A stretch of 64,000 nt of DNA from Bacteroidales bacterium (GTDB taxonomy: Bacteria; Bacteroidota; Bacteroidia; Bacteroidales; UBA932). The notes under the pieces were generated by a model. The model saw only the letters and a list, made by a program, of their open reading frames with translations, ran no database searches and was not told where the DNA came from. The stretch is taken from the NCBI GenBank assembly GCA_017459075.1, contig JAFUDQ010000031.1:1-64000 (forward strand), in the 5' to 3' direction. The translations under genes were made by a program, and so were the position numbers. The first letter of the stretch is position 1. The number at the start of each line of letters is the position of its first letter. Shown here piece after piece: positions 1 through 9,000 of this stretch.

Positions 1-149
1 CGCCCATCGGCTTGCGGTATATTGTAGTTTTCTGCATGATTCTGTATGATTTCTACTACAAAGGAACGACTTTTTACTGAAATATCAAAGTAAATCTCTA
101 ATTGTTAACAAGTTAATTTATAGAACATCCCTAAAAAGAGATTTCTCGA
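1..149. other. Unassigned left edge
   Basis: No gene can be supported here. One plus-strand frame stays open from base 3 to a TGA at 78-80 and could be the last 25 codons of a gene that begins outside the window, but it is too short to identify. The rest is AT-rich and leads into the repeat array that starts at 150. Confidence 0.4.
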
Positions 150-254
150 CTTCTCTCGAAATGACAGGGACTTCTCTCGAAATGACAGGGACTTCGCTCG
201 AAATGACAAGTAGTTCTCTCGAAATGACAGGGACTTCTCTCGAAATGACAGGGG
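150..254. repeat. Tandem array of five 21-bp units
   Basis: Five adjacent 21-bp units (150-170, 171-191, 192-212, 213-233, 234-254) share the core TCTCGAAATGACAGGGACTT; the third and fourth carry a few substitutions. The array ends one base before the TAA stop of the minus-strand mannosidase gene (stop at 255-257). Because 21 is a multiple of three, the array would read through as a heptapeptide repeat, but nothing suggests it is translated here. The core GAAATGACA links it to the repeats at 9.0, 10.95, 17.6, 33.1 and 51.1 kb. Confidence 0.9.
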
Positions 255-1673
255 TTACAGGCTGTTCAGGATGTTCAGGCGGCCGTCGTTCACGAGTTTG
301 ACAATAAGCTCTCCAAAGAGGGTATTCTGCCACGCGAACCACTCACGGGTGAAACTGGAAGCATCGTCCTTATGGAAAGACTCATGGATGAAACCAAGGT
401 CAGCATCGGTATCAAGTAGCATCCTGAGGCAGAAGCGAATCTCCTCGTCATCGTCAGAAGTAAAAGCCTTCATCATGATGCTCATTGGCCATACAGCCTG
501 AGTGCCGATGTGCGGGCCGCCGATGCCCTCCCCTGCCGCTCCGCGCCAGAAGTAAGGATTATCAGTGCTCCAGACAAAACGCCTGGTATTCTGGTATATG
601 GGGTCCGATGCCATCTCCGGGTCAAGGTAAGCCAAGGACAGGAGGCTGGGCACATTGGCATCGTCCATAATATATTTATTGCCGAAGCCGTCCGTTTCAA
701 AGGCGTAAATGGGCCCGTAAACCGGATGCTCATAGACTGCATAATCATGCAGAGCGGCCGATACTTCATCGGCCAGGGCAGTGCAGCGCGCAGCAATCTC
801 CGGCCTGCTGTTTACCACTGTCAGAATCTCCGCCGCCTTGCGTAAAATGCTCACAGCGAAGAAGTTGGATGGCACAAGAAACTCAAACTGGGTGGCATCG
901 TCAGAAGGCCTGAAGGCCGATGCGATGAGGCCGACCGGCTTGACGGGGTTGCCAAGACCTACGCGGTCCTTGGTATCCAGCTGACGGTCAGTAACTCGAA
1001 GGAAGTAATAAGGGCCGTCACCGTCCTTTCTCTGCTGGACGGTAAAAGTATCCAGGATGGTTTCAACGGCCTCAAGCCATTTGGGCCCGAAGACAGAAGT
1101 GTCACCCGTTACCTTCCAATACTCGTATGCCAGGCGCACGGGATAGCAATGGGAATCTATCTCCCACTTGCGCTCAAACACATTAGGGTTGCGCGGGGCA
1201 CCGGTATCGTCCGAAGCGCCCTCCCCCGTAGGGCCGTCATTGAAGGCATTGGCATAAGGGTCAATGCAAATGAGCCTGAACTGGGTATTTATCACCCCCG
1301 CAATCATCTTGCGAAGGGCTTCGTCCTCATTCGCAAAGGCGACGTAAGGCCAGACCTGAGCTCCGGAATCCCGCAGCCACATGGCGTGGATATCTCCAGT
1401 ATAAACAAAGGTCGCAGGAGTGCCATCTTCATCTTCCCTGTAATGCACCGTAGTATCCAGGGTGTTAGGGAAACAATTGATAAACATCCACTTAAGCTTA
1501 GGATTTGTAAGCTGGTCCGCTATGCGGGCGATCTCTTGCTCTACAGCCTGGCTCTTGAAAAGGCGGGCCTCCTCCGAAGGCCTTCTTGAAGGCTTATACT
1601 GCCCCTCCTGCGCTTGCAGGGCGGGAATCATCAACAAAAATGAAACAACAGCAAAAAAGTATTTTCTATACAT
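255..1673 (-). CDS. GH125 family exo-alpha-1,6-mannosidase, secreted
   Basis: The product has about 472 residues and matches glycoside hydrolase family 125 (former DUF1237), metal-independent exo-alpha-1,6-mannosidases that trim mannose from N-glycan or fungal mannan chains. Family-like stretches include GDIHAMWLRDSGAQVWPY near the N-terminus, the WEIDSHCYP segment, PSNFFAVSILR, and FHKDDASSFTREWFAWQNTLFGE near the C-terminus. I chose the ATG at 1673 because it gives a clean signal peptide (MYRKYFFAVVSFLL, cleavage after ALQA); the open frame extends 31 codons further upstream but that stretch overlaps the promoter. The enzyme is probably periplasmic. It is divergent from the CotH-type gene, and the 3' end touches a tandem repeat array. 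Family assignment is confident; the exact substrate is inferred. Confidence 0.9.
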   Translation of the reverse strand: MYRKYFFAVVSFLLMIPALQAQEGQYKPSRRPSEEARLFKSQAVEQEIARIADQLTNPKLKWMFINCFPNTLDTTVHYREDEDGTPATFVYTGDIHAMWLRDSGAQVWPYVAFANEDEALRKMIAGVINTQFRLICIDPYANAFNDGPTGEGASDDTGAPRNPNVFERKWEIDSHCYPVRLAYEYWKVTGDTSVFGPKWLEAVETILDTFTVQQRKDGDGPYYFLRVTDRQLDTKDRVGLGNPVKPVGLIASAFRPSDDATQFEFLVPSNFFAVSILRKAAEILTVVNSRPEIAARCTALADEVSAALHDYAVYEHPVYGPIYAFETDGFGNKYIMDDANVPSLLSLAYLDPEMASDPIYQNTRRFVWSTDNPYFWRGAAGEGIGGPHIGTQAVWPMSIMMKAFTSDDDEEIRFCLRMLLDTDADLGFIHESFHKDDASSFTREWFAWQNTLFGELIVKLVNDGRLNILNSL

Positions 1674-1688
1674 ACAGAACCGTTTTTG

Positions 1689-1696
1689 CAAATATA
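1689..1696 (-). promoter_or_regulatory. -7 box for the GH125 gene
   Basis: CAAATATA on the plus strand reads TATATTTG on the minus strand, matching the Bacteroidetes -7 consensus TAnnTTTG. It lies 16 bases upstream of the ATG, so the leader would be very short. I see no convincing -33 TTTG at the right distance. Confidence 0.5.
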
Positions 1697-1706
1697 AATA
1701 TTTTTT

Positions 1707-1714
1707 TACCTTTG
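1707..1714 (+). promoter_or_regulatory. -7 box for the CotH-family gene
   Basis: TACCTTTG matches TAnnTTTG, with a TTTG at 1685-1688 (18-base spacing) as a possible -33 box. The ATG follows only 9 bases after the box, so the transcript would be nearly leaderless. The two divergent promoters interleave within 30 bases. Confidence 0.55.
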
Positions 1715-1722
1715 TAAAAGGA

Positions 1723-2946
1723 ATGTCAGGTTCGATAAAAAATATACCTATCTTTCTGCTTTGCATTGCATTGCTGCAAAGCTGCCTTTACATGCTTGAA
1801 AAAAAGAACGACAAGCTGAAAGACGTGGACGAAGACGACATTGCGGAAGAGTTTGCCGATGGCACCAGGACGCTTCCCGTTATTTTCCTTGAGACCGATG
1901 ACCACGACGGCATAGACAACAAGGAATACTGGAAAGAAGCTGAAATCAAAATCTTCACCCCACAGGGCCGCACAAAAGAGACGGACATAGAAATCAAAGG
2001 CCGCGGGAACAGCACCTGGACCTTCCCCAAAAAGCCCTTCAACTTAAAATACGAAGACAAAAACAGTCTCCTGGGCATGCCGGAGGCCTATAAATTCTGC
2101 GCCCTTGCAAACTGGAGGGACCGCACCCGCATACGCAACGCCGTCGCCCTTGAAATAGCCCGCCAGACATCAATGAAATGGACTCCGCAGGGCCGTTTCG
2201 CAGATCTTGTAGTAGACAAGGACTGGTACGGGAACTTCTATTTCACGGAAAAAGTAGAGCCTGAAAAGCTGGGACTTGGCAAAAACGGCTTCCTGCTCTT
2301 TGTAGACGACCATTACAACGAGACCTACCGCTTCCGCAGCAAAATAAAAGACCTTCCCGTGAACATAATCACAGGCTCGGACGTAGTGCTGGACGCAAAC
2401 GCCTTCGCCGCCGTCAGGAAAACCGTCGACGACTTTGAAAACGCCCTCTACAATGGGGTGAGCAATTGGAGGGAACGCATTGACATCCAGAGCTTTTGCG
2501 ACTGGTTCCTGATTCACGAACTAACCGGAAGCGATGAACCGTCGGACCCTAAAGGTATATATATGTATTGTGAGGGCGATGGCGTACTCCATGCCGGCCC
2601 CTGCTGGGACTATGACTACCACACCTTCCGCCCCGGCTCCACAGGCCTTACGAATCCGGACGCCCTCTGGTTTGGCAAACTGCTCAAGATGCCGGACTTC
2701 CAGTCTGTGCTTAAGCGCCGATGGTCTGAGATAAAGCCTCTTGTTGAAGACCATATACCAGCCTATATATCAAGTCTTTACGAAGAGCTGCAAGAGTCCG
2801 TAACCCTGGACCACCAGCTCTGGCCGGTGAAAGTCATAAAAACCAACGGAGACGAGCACCTTTCTTTTGGCGAAGCCGTGGAAAGGCTCAAAACCGGCCT
2901 GTCCCAGAGGATTGCCGTACTTGACGATTATTGCAGCAAATTGTGA
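1723..2946 (+). CDS. CotH-family kinase-like lipoprotein
   Basis: The 407-residue product resembles CotH proteins, an atypical protein-kinase-like family first known from Bacillus spore coats. Visible family features are KGRGNSTW followed by PKKPFNLKY, the LLGMPEAYKFCALANW stretch, RIRNAVALEIAR, and the acidic GPCWDYDYH segment that corresponds to the metal-binding region. The ATG at 1723 gives a lipoprotein signal peptide with lipobox LLQSC (Cys21); an open frame runs 87 codons further upstream but lies antisense to the mannosidase gene and is not credible. It overlaps the next gene by four bases (GTGA), implying coupled translation. Kinase activity and substrate are unproven; in this phylum such proteins are anchored in the cell envelope. 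Confidence 0.85.
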   Translation: MSGSIKNIPIFLLCIALLQSCLYMLEKKNDKLKDVDEDDIAEEFADGTRTLPVIFLETDDHDGIDNKEYWKEAEIKIFTPQGRTKETDIEIKGRGNSTWTFPKKPFNLKYEDKNSLLGMPEAYKFCALANWRDRTRIRNAVALEIARQTSMKWTPQGRFADLVVDKDWYGNFYFTEKVEPEKLGLGKNGFLLFVDDHYNETYRFRSKIKDLPVNIITGSDVVLDANAFAAVRKTVDDFENALYNGVSNWRERIDIQSFCDWFLIHELTGSDEPSDPKGIYMYCEGDGVLHAGPCWDYDYHTFRPGSTGLTNPDALWFGKLLKMPDFQSVLKRRWSEIKPLVEDHIPAYISSLYEELQESVTLDHQLWPVKVIKTNGDEHLSFGEAVERLKTGLSQRIAVLDDYCSKL

Positions 2947-3794
2947 GAAGGATATTGTTCATATTGCCCCTGCTGCTGTCCACCTTCATGGCGGAGGCCC
3001 AGCTAATTCCGGCCAAGGGAGATATCCCGACGAACGCCCCCGGAGTAAAATATGGCTTCCAGGCTGTTGCAGAGGCCAGGAAAAGCATAACGCCGGAACT
3101 TGAAGCCGGCATCGGCACTGAACTCAGGATGCAGGGGGATTTCCTGTTTGACAGGCAGTGGCGCATCAACGCCGACGCAGAGTACAAGCTTGCCAAAAGG
3201 TTCTTCCTCACGGGCGAATGCACCATGATTAGAAAGCACAGGGACGGCGACAGGGTGTCCTATCGCTACCGCGTTGGTATCGGCCTTAAAGAGAACATAA
3301 AATTCAGCAAAAAATTCAAACTGACGCTCTCAGAGAAGGTGCAGTTCACCCACAGGGCAGGCCACATGAATAAATATCAGTCGGCAATGAATAATGTTGC
3401 GGCAAAGCTGAAGGCAAAACTCACTTTCGCTCCAAGCAAGAAGATTGAACTCTTTGCGTCTGCGGAGGCGAGGATTTCTTTCACGGAACCGAATCTGGCC
3501 GATGTTTACTACGCCCCCGCCATTTGGCAGTTTACCGATGCTTCCGGTTCCCCTGTGGGAGAGCCAGGATGGTTCCTTGACGGCTTCAACAAGGTAAAAG
3601 TCAACAGGTTCAGGACAGACATCGGCATTTCCTACAAGATTAACAGGCATCACAGGCTGAAGCTTTCCGCCCTGACGGACTTTGACAGGGAGCTGGATAT
3701 TGATTCTGACAGGGCCGGCACCGTTATCAAGTCGCTGGTAAACGACCGCCGGTTCACCGTTTACGCAAAACTTGCCTACACTTTTTCATTTTAA
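2943..3794 (+). CDS. DUF2490-like outer-membrane protein
   Basis: The product has about 283 residues: a signal peptide (RRILFILPLLLSTFMAEAQ) followed by alternating beta strands with basic charged turns and a C-terminal aromatic ending (AYTFSF), as expected for a small outer-membrane beta-barrel. The sequence looks like DUF2490. I prefer the GTG start at 2943 because its first bases overlap the CotH stop codon (GTGA); a TTG four codons upstream at 2931 is an alternative. The tight overlap with the CotH-like lipoprotein suggests that the two work together in the envelope, but no function is known. Family assignment is by resemblance only. Confidence 0.75.
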   Translation: MRRILFILPLLLSTFMAEAQLIPAKGDIPTNAPGVKYGFQAVAEARKSITPELEAGIGTELRMQGDFLFDRQWRINADAEYKLAKRFFLTGECTMIRKHRDGDRVSYRYRVGIGLKENIKFSKKFKLTLSEKVQFTHRAGHMNKYQSAMNNVAAKLKAKLTFAPSKKIELFASAEARISFTEPNLADVYYAPAIWQFTDASGSPVGEPGWFLDGFNKVKVNRFRTDIGISYKINRHHRLKLSALTDFDRELDIDSDRAGTVIKSLVNDRRFTVYAKLAYTFSF

Positions 3795-3897
3795 GGAAAT
3801 CCTTCATATTGGAAGAAGAAGCCTCGTCCCCTGCTTAAACTTTTGATTTTTAAATCGTTTTATTCCTTTTATATATGAAAATATAAAATATTTTGCA

Positions 3898-3905
3898 TAT
3901 TTTTG
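3898..3905 (+). promoter_or_regulatory. -7 box for the SusC/SusD operon
   Basis: TATTTTTG matches TAnnTTTG, leaving an AT-rich leader of about 65 bases before the receptor start. The leader lacks a Shine-Dalgarno sequence and is rich in A, which is usual for highly translated genes in this phylum. No clear -33 TTTG is seen. Confidence 0.5.
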
Positions 3906-3975
3906 CACGTTTAATTGAAAAAGGAAAACTTAAACCTAACAAATAAACACTTATTATTAACTAACACAAATGCAC

Positions 3976-6900
3976 ATGAAAAATCTGTTTACCAGAATTG
4001 CTTTGACAGTTGCACTCATGGCTGCAGGCGTTATCGCTTATGCCCAGACAACTGTTAAAGGAACTGTAAAAGATGCTGCAGGACAGCCTGTCATCGGTGC
4101 GTCTGTATTTGTACAGGGAACCCACAACGGTACCATCGTTGAGCTTGACGGTTCCTATGCACTTCAGAACGTAAAGAAGGGTGACAAGATTGAGTTCTCT
4201 TGCATCGGCTACACTTCACAGGTGCTTGTATTCGACGGCCAGCCCATCAATGTAGTTCTCGCAGAGGACTCTGAGATGCTGGAAGGTACAGTTGTTACCG
4301 CCCTCGGTATCCGCAAGGATGAGAAGAGGGTAGGTTATGCAGTATCATCCGTTGATGCCAGCAAACTGAATGCAACAGCGTCTCCTTCCCTGGGTTCCGC
4401 CCTTTACGGAAAGGCATCAGGCGTACGTATCATGACTGCTCCCGGTGGTGCTACCGGCGCTATCTCAATCAACGTACGTGGTCTTTCTTCAATTACCGGA
4501 ACCAGCCAGCCGCTCGTTATCGTTGACGGCGTTCCTATCAGGAATGGTGAGGCTAACCGCGGAGACTATTGGAGCGTACAGCGTATGGAGAGCAACGGTC
4601 TTACCGATATCAACGTAGAGGATATCGAGAACCTGACCGTCCTCAAGGGCGCATCCGCAACTTCACTTTATGGTTCAGAGGGAGCCAACGGCGTAGTCCT
4701 CATCACCATGAAGCAGGGTAAGAAGAACAGCGGTGTTCACGTAGACTTCAACGCTTCCCTCCAGGCAGATATGGTAGCTTACATGCCTAAGTACCAGACC
4801 ACCTTCGGTCCTGCTTATCCTTTCGCATGGTGGGGTTACGGCGGTCTTGTAGATGATCCTACAAGCGAGTACTTCGGCTTTGATATCCGTCGTATGGGCG
4901 GTACTGACAAGAACGGCCAGACAATTGACGTTCCTTCAGTATTCAACGCTTACTTCTACTGGGGTCCCAAGTACGATGGCCGTATGGTTTACACACCTAC
5001 CGGTTACCGTCCTTTCAAGGCTATCACCAGCAATCCTTGGAGCAACCTCTTCCGTACAGCTTTCACACAGCAGTACAACATCGCCATCACAAGCGGTAAT
5101 GAGAAGGGCAACACCCGTTTCTCCTACACCTTCATGGACAACACTCCTAACCAGTACAACTCTCACCTTGGAAAGCACAACTTCCAGATTAGCGGCAGCC
5201 AGGAGATTGTTCCCAGTGTAAAACTCGGTTACTCTGTAAACTACATGTACCAGAATGTAAAGAACCGTCCTTACCGTATTGCACGTATGGTTGCAAACTA
5301 CGCAGGTATGTTCGGTGCATGGGATGATATCGAGTACTATCGCAAGACTATCCGTACTTCCGCAGGCTTCAAGAACAGGCCTTGGACCGAGGCTACCCAT
5401 GAGAATCCTTCAGAAGGCTGGTACTATGGCAATAACCTCTCCGGCTTCATTTCTGAGTACGCATGGAACATCATCGGCCGCGAGCAGTATGAGAAGAACC
5501 AGAGGCTCATCGCCAGCGTAACCCCTTCATGGGAGATTATCAAAGGCCTTACCCTCAAGGGCAACATCGCTACTGACTGGACAAACAACGACATCGAGCT
5601 TAAGGAGTATGCAGAGACTTCTCCTATCCTTGCCGGAAGCAACCAGGGCTACTATGCAATTACCGAAAGGAACTACCAGACCTTCTACGGTGACGTTCTC
5701 CTCAACTACGACAAGAAGCTGAATGAGGACTTCGCACTCCAGGCAAACGTAGGTTACTCTGCACGCAGGGAGAAGTATCTTGGCACAACCGCCAACACAA
5801 GGAACGGTCTTACAGACCTCAACCACTTCCACCTCAGGTATTCTGCAGACGATGCACGTTCAAGCGAGAGCACAACAGACTTCCTTAAGACTGCATTCTT
5901 CGCAACCGCATCAGTTTCTTACCAGAACTGGGCTTACCTTGAGGGAACCATCCGCCAGGAGACCACCTCTACCCTTAACGGCCAGAGCTTCTGGTATCCT
6001 TCAGTAAACGGTTCAGTTATCCTTTCCGACATCATCAGCATGCCTGCATGGGTTGACTATGCAAAGGCACGTGTATCCTACGGTGTTGTAGGTCTTGCTC
6101 CTGAAATCTACAAGGCAGCTATTTCCTACTCACAGAACACTGCTTCAGGTTACACCTACCAGCAGCTTGATGATTCAATCGGCAACAACGCCATCAAACC
6201 TGAGAAGACTCACGAATGGGAGTTCGGTCTTGAAGGAAAGGCATTCAACAACCGTTTGGGATTCGAGGCTTCTTACTATCACAAGAGAATCAAAGACCAG
6301 ATCCTTGATGCAACAGTTGCTCCTACTTCAGGTGGTCACTCCATCCTTGCAAACGTAGGCGAGCTTACCAACCAGGGATTCGAGTTCAGCGCTTACGGTA
6401 CCCCTATCGAGACTTCTGACTGGAGACTCGACCTTAGCGGTAACATCGCATGGAACACCAACAAGGTTGTAAAACTCATGGAAGGCCTTGACAACCTTAC
6501 CCACTCACGTTGGGACAACGGTGCCGCTTACCTCTACTCCTTCGTTGGAGAGAAGATGGGTGACATCTACGCTTTCGCTCCTCTTAAGGACGACAAGGGC
6601 AACTATGTTGTAGACGGCGAAGGTCTCTACAAGGTTACCGACGAGCCTATCAAGGTTGGTAACGCAATGCCTGACCTCATCGGAGGTTTCGCAGCCAGCG
6701 TTTCTTACAAGAGATGGACTCTCGATGCCAACTTCAACTTCCAGATTGGCGGTGACGTTTGGAACCAGCCTTACCAGTACATGATGGGTCTTGGTGCCCT
6801 CGAAGACACCATGCCTTACCGTGACGAGGCTCACGGCGGTCTCCCTTACTACTACGATGCAAACGATGCTACCGTTGGCGTTGCCAAGGGCGCCACTGCA

Positions 6901-7308
6901 GGTCCTAACGGCGAATACATCCACCACGACGGACAGATTCTCAAGGGTGTTAAGGAAGATGGCACACCTAACGACATCATCGTTCCTACAGACTACCTCC
7001 TTGAGGAGACTTATGCATGGGGTACCGGTGGTCCTATCTACTACTCTCACTCTATCTTCAAGAACACTTACCTGAAGTGCCGTGAGCTTACCCTTACTTA
7101 CAACGTTCCTGAGAGCATTACCAAGAAGTTCAAATGCAACAACCTCAGAGTTTCCGTATTCGCACGTAACCCGTTCTTCATTTACAAGAACCTGCCTATC
7201 TTCGATGCAGAAGCAACTGACGGTACACGCTGGACCGACCAGGTTCAGATTGGTGGTTCCACTTCTTCTACAAGAACTTTCGGTCTCTCACTTCGTGCCA
7301 ACTTCTAA
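3976..7308 (+). CDS. SusC/RagA-type TonB-dependent outer-membrane transporter
   Basis: About 1,110 residues, a typical SusC length. Order: signal peptide ending AYAQ; a carboxypeptidase-regulatory-like domain (TTVKGTVKDAAGQPVIGASV to about residue 100); plug domain with VRGLSSITGTSQPLVIVDGVP and the LKGASATSLYGSEGANGVVLI ending; then a 22-strand-type barrel finishing in the aromatic LRANF. It imports an oligosaccharide or peptide across the outer membrane, powered by TonB, with the SusD-like lipoprotein encoded 20 bases downstream as lid. I chose the second ATG (3976); 3970 is an in-frame alternative. Codon use is biased toward CTT, GTT, CCT and GCT, as in the ribosomal protein gene at 56.9 kb, which suggests high expression. 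No glycan enzyme or regulator is adjacent, so the substrate cannot be named. Confidence 0.95.
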   Translation: MKNLFTRIALTVALMAAGVIAYAQTTVKGTVKDAAGQPVIGASVFVQGTHNGTIVELDGSYALQNVKKGDKIEFSCIGYTSQVLVFDGQPINVVLAEDSEMLEGTVVTALGIRKDEKRVGYAVSSVDASKLNATASPSLGSALYGKASGVRIMTAPGGATGAISINVRGLSSITGTSQPLVIVDGVPIRNGEANRGDYWSVQRMESNGLTDINVEDIENLTVLKGASATSLYGSEGANGVVLITMKQGKKNSGVHVDFNASLQADMVAYMPKYQTTFGPAYPFAWWGYGGLVDDPTSEYFGFDIRRMGGTDKNGQTIDVPSVFNAYFYWGPKYDGRMVYTPTGYRPFKAITSNPWSNLFRTAFTQQYNIAITSGNEKGNTRFSYTFMDNTPNQYNSHLGKHNFQISGSQEIVPSVKLGYSVNYMYQNVKNRPYRIARMVANYAGMFGAWDDIEYYRKTIRTSAGFKNRPWTEATHENPSEGWYYGNNLSGFISEYAWNIIGREQYEKNQRLIASVTPSWEIIKGLTLKGNIATDWTNNDIELKEYAETSPILAGSNQGYYAITERNYQTFYGDVLLNYDKKLNEDFALQANVGYSARREKYLGTTANTRNGLTDLNHFHLRYSADDARSSESTTDFLKTAFFATASVSYQNWAYLEGTIRQETTSTLNGQSFWYPSVNGSVILSDIISMPAWVDYAKARVSYGVVGLAPEIYKAAISYSQNTASGYTYQQLDDSIGNNAIKPEKTHEWEFGLEGKAFNNRLGFEASYYHKRIKDQILDATVAPTSGGHSILANVGELTNQGFEFSAYGTPIETSDWRLDLSGNIAWNTNKVVKLMEGLDNLTHSRWDNGAAYLYSFVGEKMGDIYAFAPLKDDKGNYVVDGEGLYKVTDEPIKVGNAMPDLIGGFAASVSYKRWTLDANFNFQIGGDVWNQPYQYMMGLGALEDTMPYRDEAHGGLPYYYDANDATVGVAKGATAGPNGEYIHHDGQILKGVKEDGTPNDIIVPTDYLLEETYAWGTGGPIYYSHSIFKNTYLKCRELTLTYNVPESITKKFKCNNLRVSVFARNPFFIYKNLPIFDAEATDGTRWTDQVQIGGSTSSTRTFGLSLRANF

Positions 7309-7328
7309 TACAGTCTGTATAATTTAAT

Positions 7329-8939
7329 ATGAGAAAAGATATGAAAAAATTATATTCACTGATTCTGGCAGTCGTAGCAGTGGTAGCCATCTCTTCTTGC
7401 AGCAAGGATGAATTCAAGGACAAATATGTAGATCCTTCAAAGACCACTACTGTTTCTTGCGAAAAACTTATGACAGGTGCCTTTATGTTCGGTAGGGATT
7501 ACACTTTCAATGCCTACTGGAGAATGTACACCTGGGACAACTACTTCGGAAAACTCGCACAGAGCATTGGTACAGGTACCAACAGCGGCTCAATGTATTA
7601 TATCAATGACGGTTACGCTTCTGACCGTTGGAAGAGCTTCTACAGGGTTCTTCGCAACTACCGCGTAATGCAGGCTAATGCAACTGAGAACGACCGTATT
7701 TACCTTGCTCTTACAGAGGTATTCCTCTATGACCATCTTTCACAGATTGTAGATATCTTCGGACCTGTTCCTTTTGAAGAGGCCGGCAAACTTCCTGAGA
7801 CAGGAAGCATCGCTGCATCCCTCGCAAAATTCGACAGCGACGTTGATCTTTACAGGATGATGCTTACAAACCTTGACGCCCTCTACACAGAAATTGGCAC
7901 CCTGGCAAGCAACCTTACTCCTGAGGCAGAGACTGCCCTTCCCAAGCAGGACTTCATCAATGGTGGAAACCTTGAAATGTGGCAGAGGTATGCAAATGCC
8001 CTCCTCCTCCGTCTTGGTATGCACGTAGCTATTCAGGGTTCCCTTACAGCAGAAGGCAGGGCCGCCGTTTCAAAGGCTGCAGGCCGTCTTCTTCCTACCA
8101 ACTGGGAGAATTCCATCAAGGTTAAGTCAGACTTCGACGGTTTCAACTACTGGGAGAACTTCCGCGACAGCTGGAAAGACATCAACGCTACCGCTTCCCA
8201 GGGCGTTATCGACGCCTTCAGGGTATCCGGCGCTGACGATCCCCGTCTGAGAGTTGTTTACATCCCTAACGAGGCTGGTGAGTACTTTGGTGAGGGTTAT
8301 CATGAGACTGCACAGGAGCAAAGCGACCATAACACCTACGATGGCTATGCCAACAGGTATTATGCAAGACTCAACTATGCTACTTTCACTTACAACAACC
8401 TCTTCGTAAGCCCTGTATTCTCTGCAGCTGAGGCTTGGTTCCTTCTTGCAGAGGCTATCGAGCGTGGTTATGCTTCAGGAAACTCTGAGACCGCATTCAA
8501 GAATGCTATCGCAGCTTCCATCGAGCAGTACTTCGATGAGAATGTACACGGCAGCCAGGACAAAGCCACCTCTTCAGGTGGAGAGTACTTCCTCAAGCTT
8601 ACCGAGGCTGACATTCCCAGCAATTCAGACGCTCTTGCATTCGCAGGCAATGTTTGGAACGCTTACACCAATAAGATCGAGGGTATCATGACCCAGAAAT
8701 GGGCTCACTTCGGTATCACCCAGCCTACCCAGGCTTGGACCGACATCCGTCGTACCGGTTATCCTCACCTCAACTATCCTACCGATACAGGTTCTGGTGT
8801 CAAGTATGCAAACATCGTTAACCGCGTGAAGTATCCTAATGATGAGGTAGAGCACAACAAAGCCAACTACGAAGCCAACAAAGGCAATGTAGGTGACGAT
8901 TCTGCTGAGTTCCCTCTCTTCTGGGCAAATAAACTCTAG
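7329..8939 (+). CDS. SusD/RagB-like nutrient-binding lipoprotein
   Basis: 536 residues with a lipoprotein signal peptide (KKLYSLILAVVAVVAISSC). The early TFNAYWRMYTWDNYFGKLAQ segment, the helical repeats and the late WAHFGITQPTQAWTDIRRTGYP are characteristic of the SusD-like subfamily often called SusD-like_2. It sits on the cell surface as the substrate-binding lid of the preceding transporter. Translation may begin at the ATG at 7329 or at 7341 (MKKLYS), which gives the more usual signal peptide. The gene ends 21 bases before a strong terminator, so the pair forms a two-gene operon. Confidence 0.93.
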   Translation: MRKDMKKLYSLILAVVAVVAISSCSKDEFKDKYVDPSKTTTVSCEKLMTGAFMFGRDYTFNAYWRMYTWDNYFGKLAQSIGTGTNSGSMYYINDGYASDRWKSFYRVLRNYRVMQANATENDRIYLALTEVFLYDHLSQIVDIFGPVPFEEAGKLPETGSIAASLAKFDSDVDLYRMMLTNLDALYTEIGTLASNLTPEAETALPKQDFINGGNLEMWQRYANALLLRLGMHVAIQGSLTAEGRAAVSKAAGRLLPTNWENSIKVKSDFDGFNYWENFRDSWKDINATASQGVIDAFRVSGADDPRLRVVYIPNEAGEYFGEGYHETAQEQSDHNTYDGYANRYYARLNYATFTYNNLFVSPVFSAAEAWFLLAEAIERGYASGNSETAFKNAIAASIEQYFDENVHGSQDKATSSGGEYFLKLTEADIPSNSDALAFAGNVWNAYTNKIEGIMTQKWAHFGITQPTQAWTDIRRTGYPHLNYPTDTGSGVKYANIVNRVKYPNDEVEHNKANYEANKGNVGDDSAEFPLFWANKL

Positions 8940-8962
8940 TAAGAGTTTCTCCCTAAACTAAA

Positions 8963-8994
8963 AAACTCCGGCCTTCACGACCGGAGTTTTTTTA
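8963..8994 (+). terminator. Rho-independent terminator of the SusC/SusD operon
   Basis: AAACTCCGG at 8963-8971 pairs perfectly with CCGGAGTTT at 8981-8989 around a nine-base loop and is followed by a T-run to 8993. A-rich sequence on the other side means it could also work in the minus direction. Confidence 0.92.
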
Positions 8995-9000
8995 GACCTT

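Noticed and set aside
150-254. Could the tandem arrays be CRISPR?
   Set aside because: Units are adjacent without unique spacers and no cas genes are present.
118-342. 74-residue minus-strand ORF with VISREVP heptads
   Set aside because: It is the translation of the 21-bp tandem array plus out-of-frame mannosidase DNA; no signal or family similarity.
1462-1722. N-terminal 87-codon extension of the CotH-like gene
   Set aside because: It is antisense to the mannosidase and precedes the promoter; the lipoprotein signal starts at 1723.
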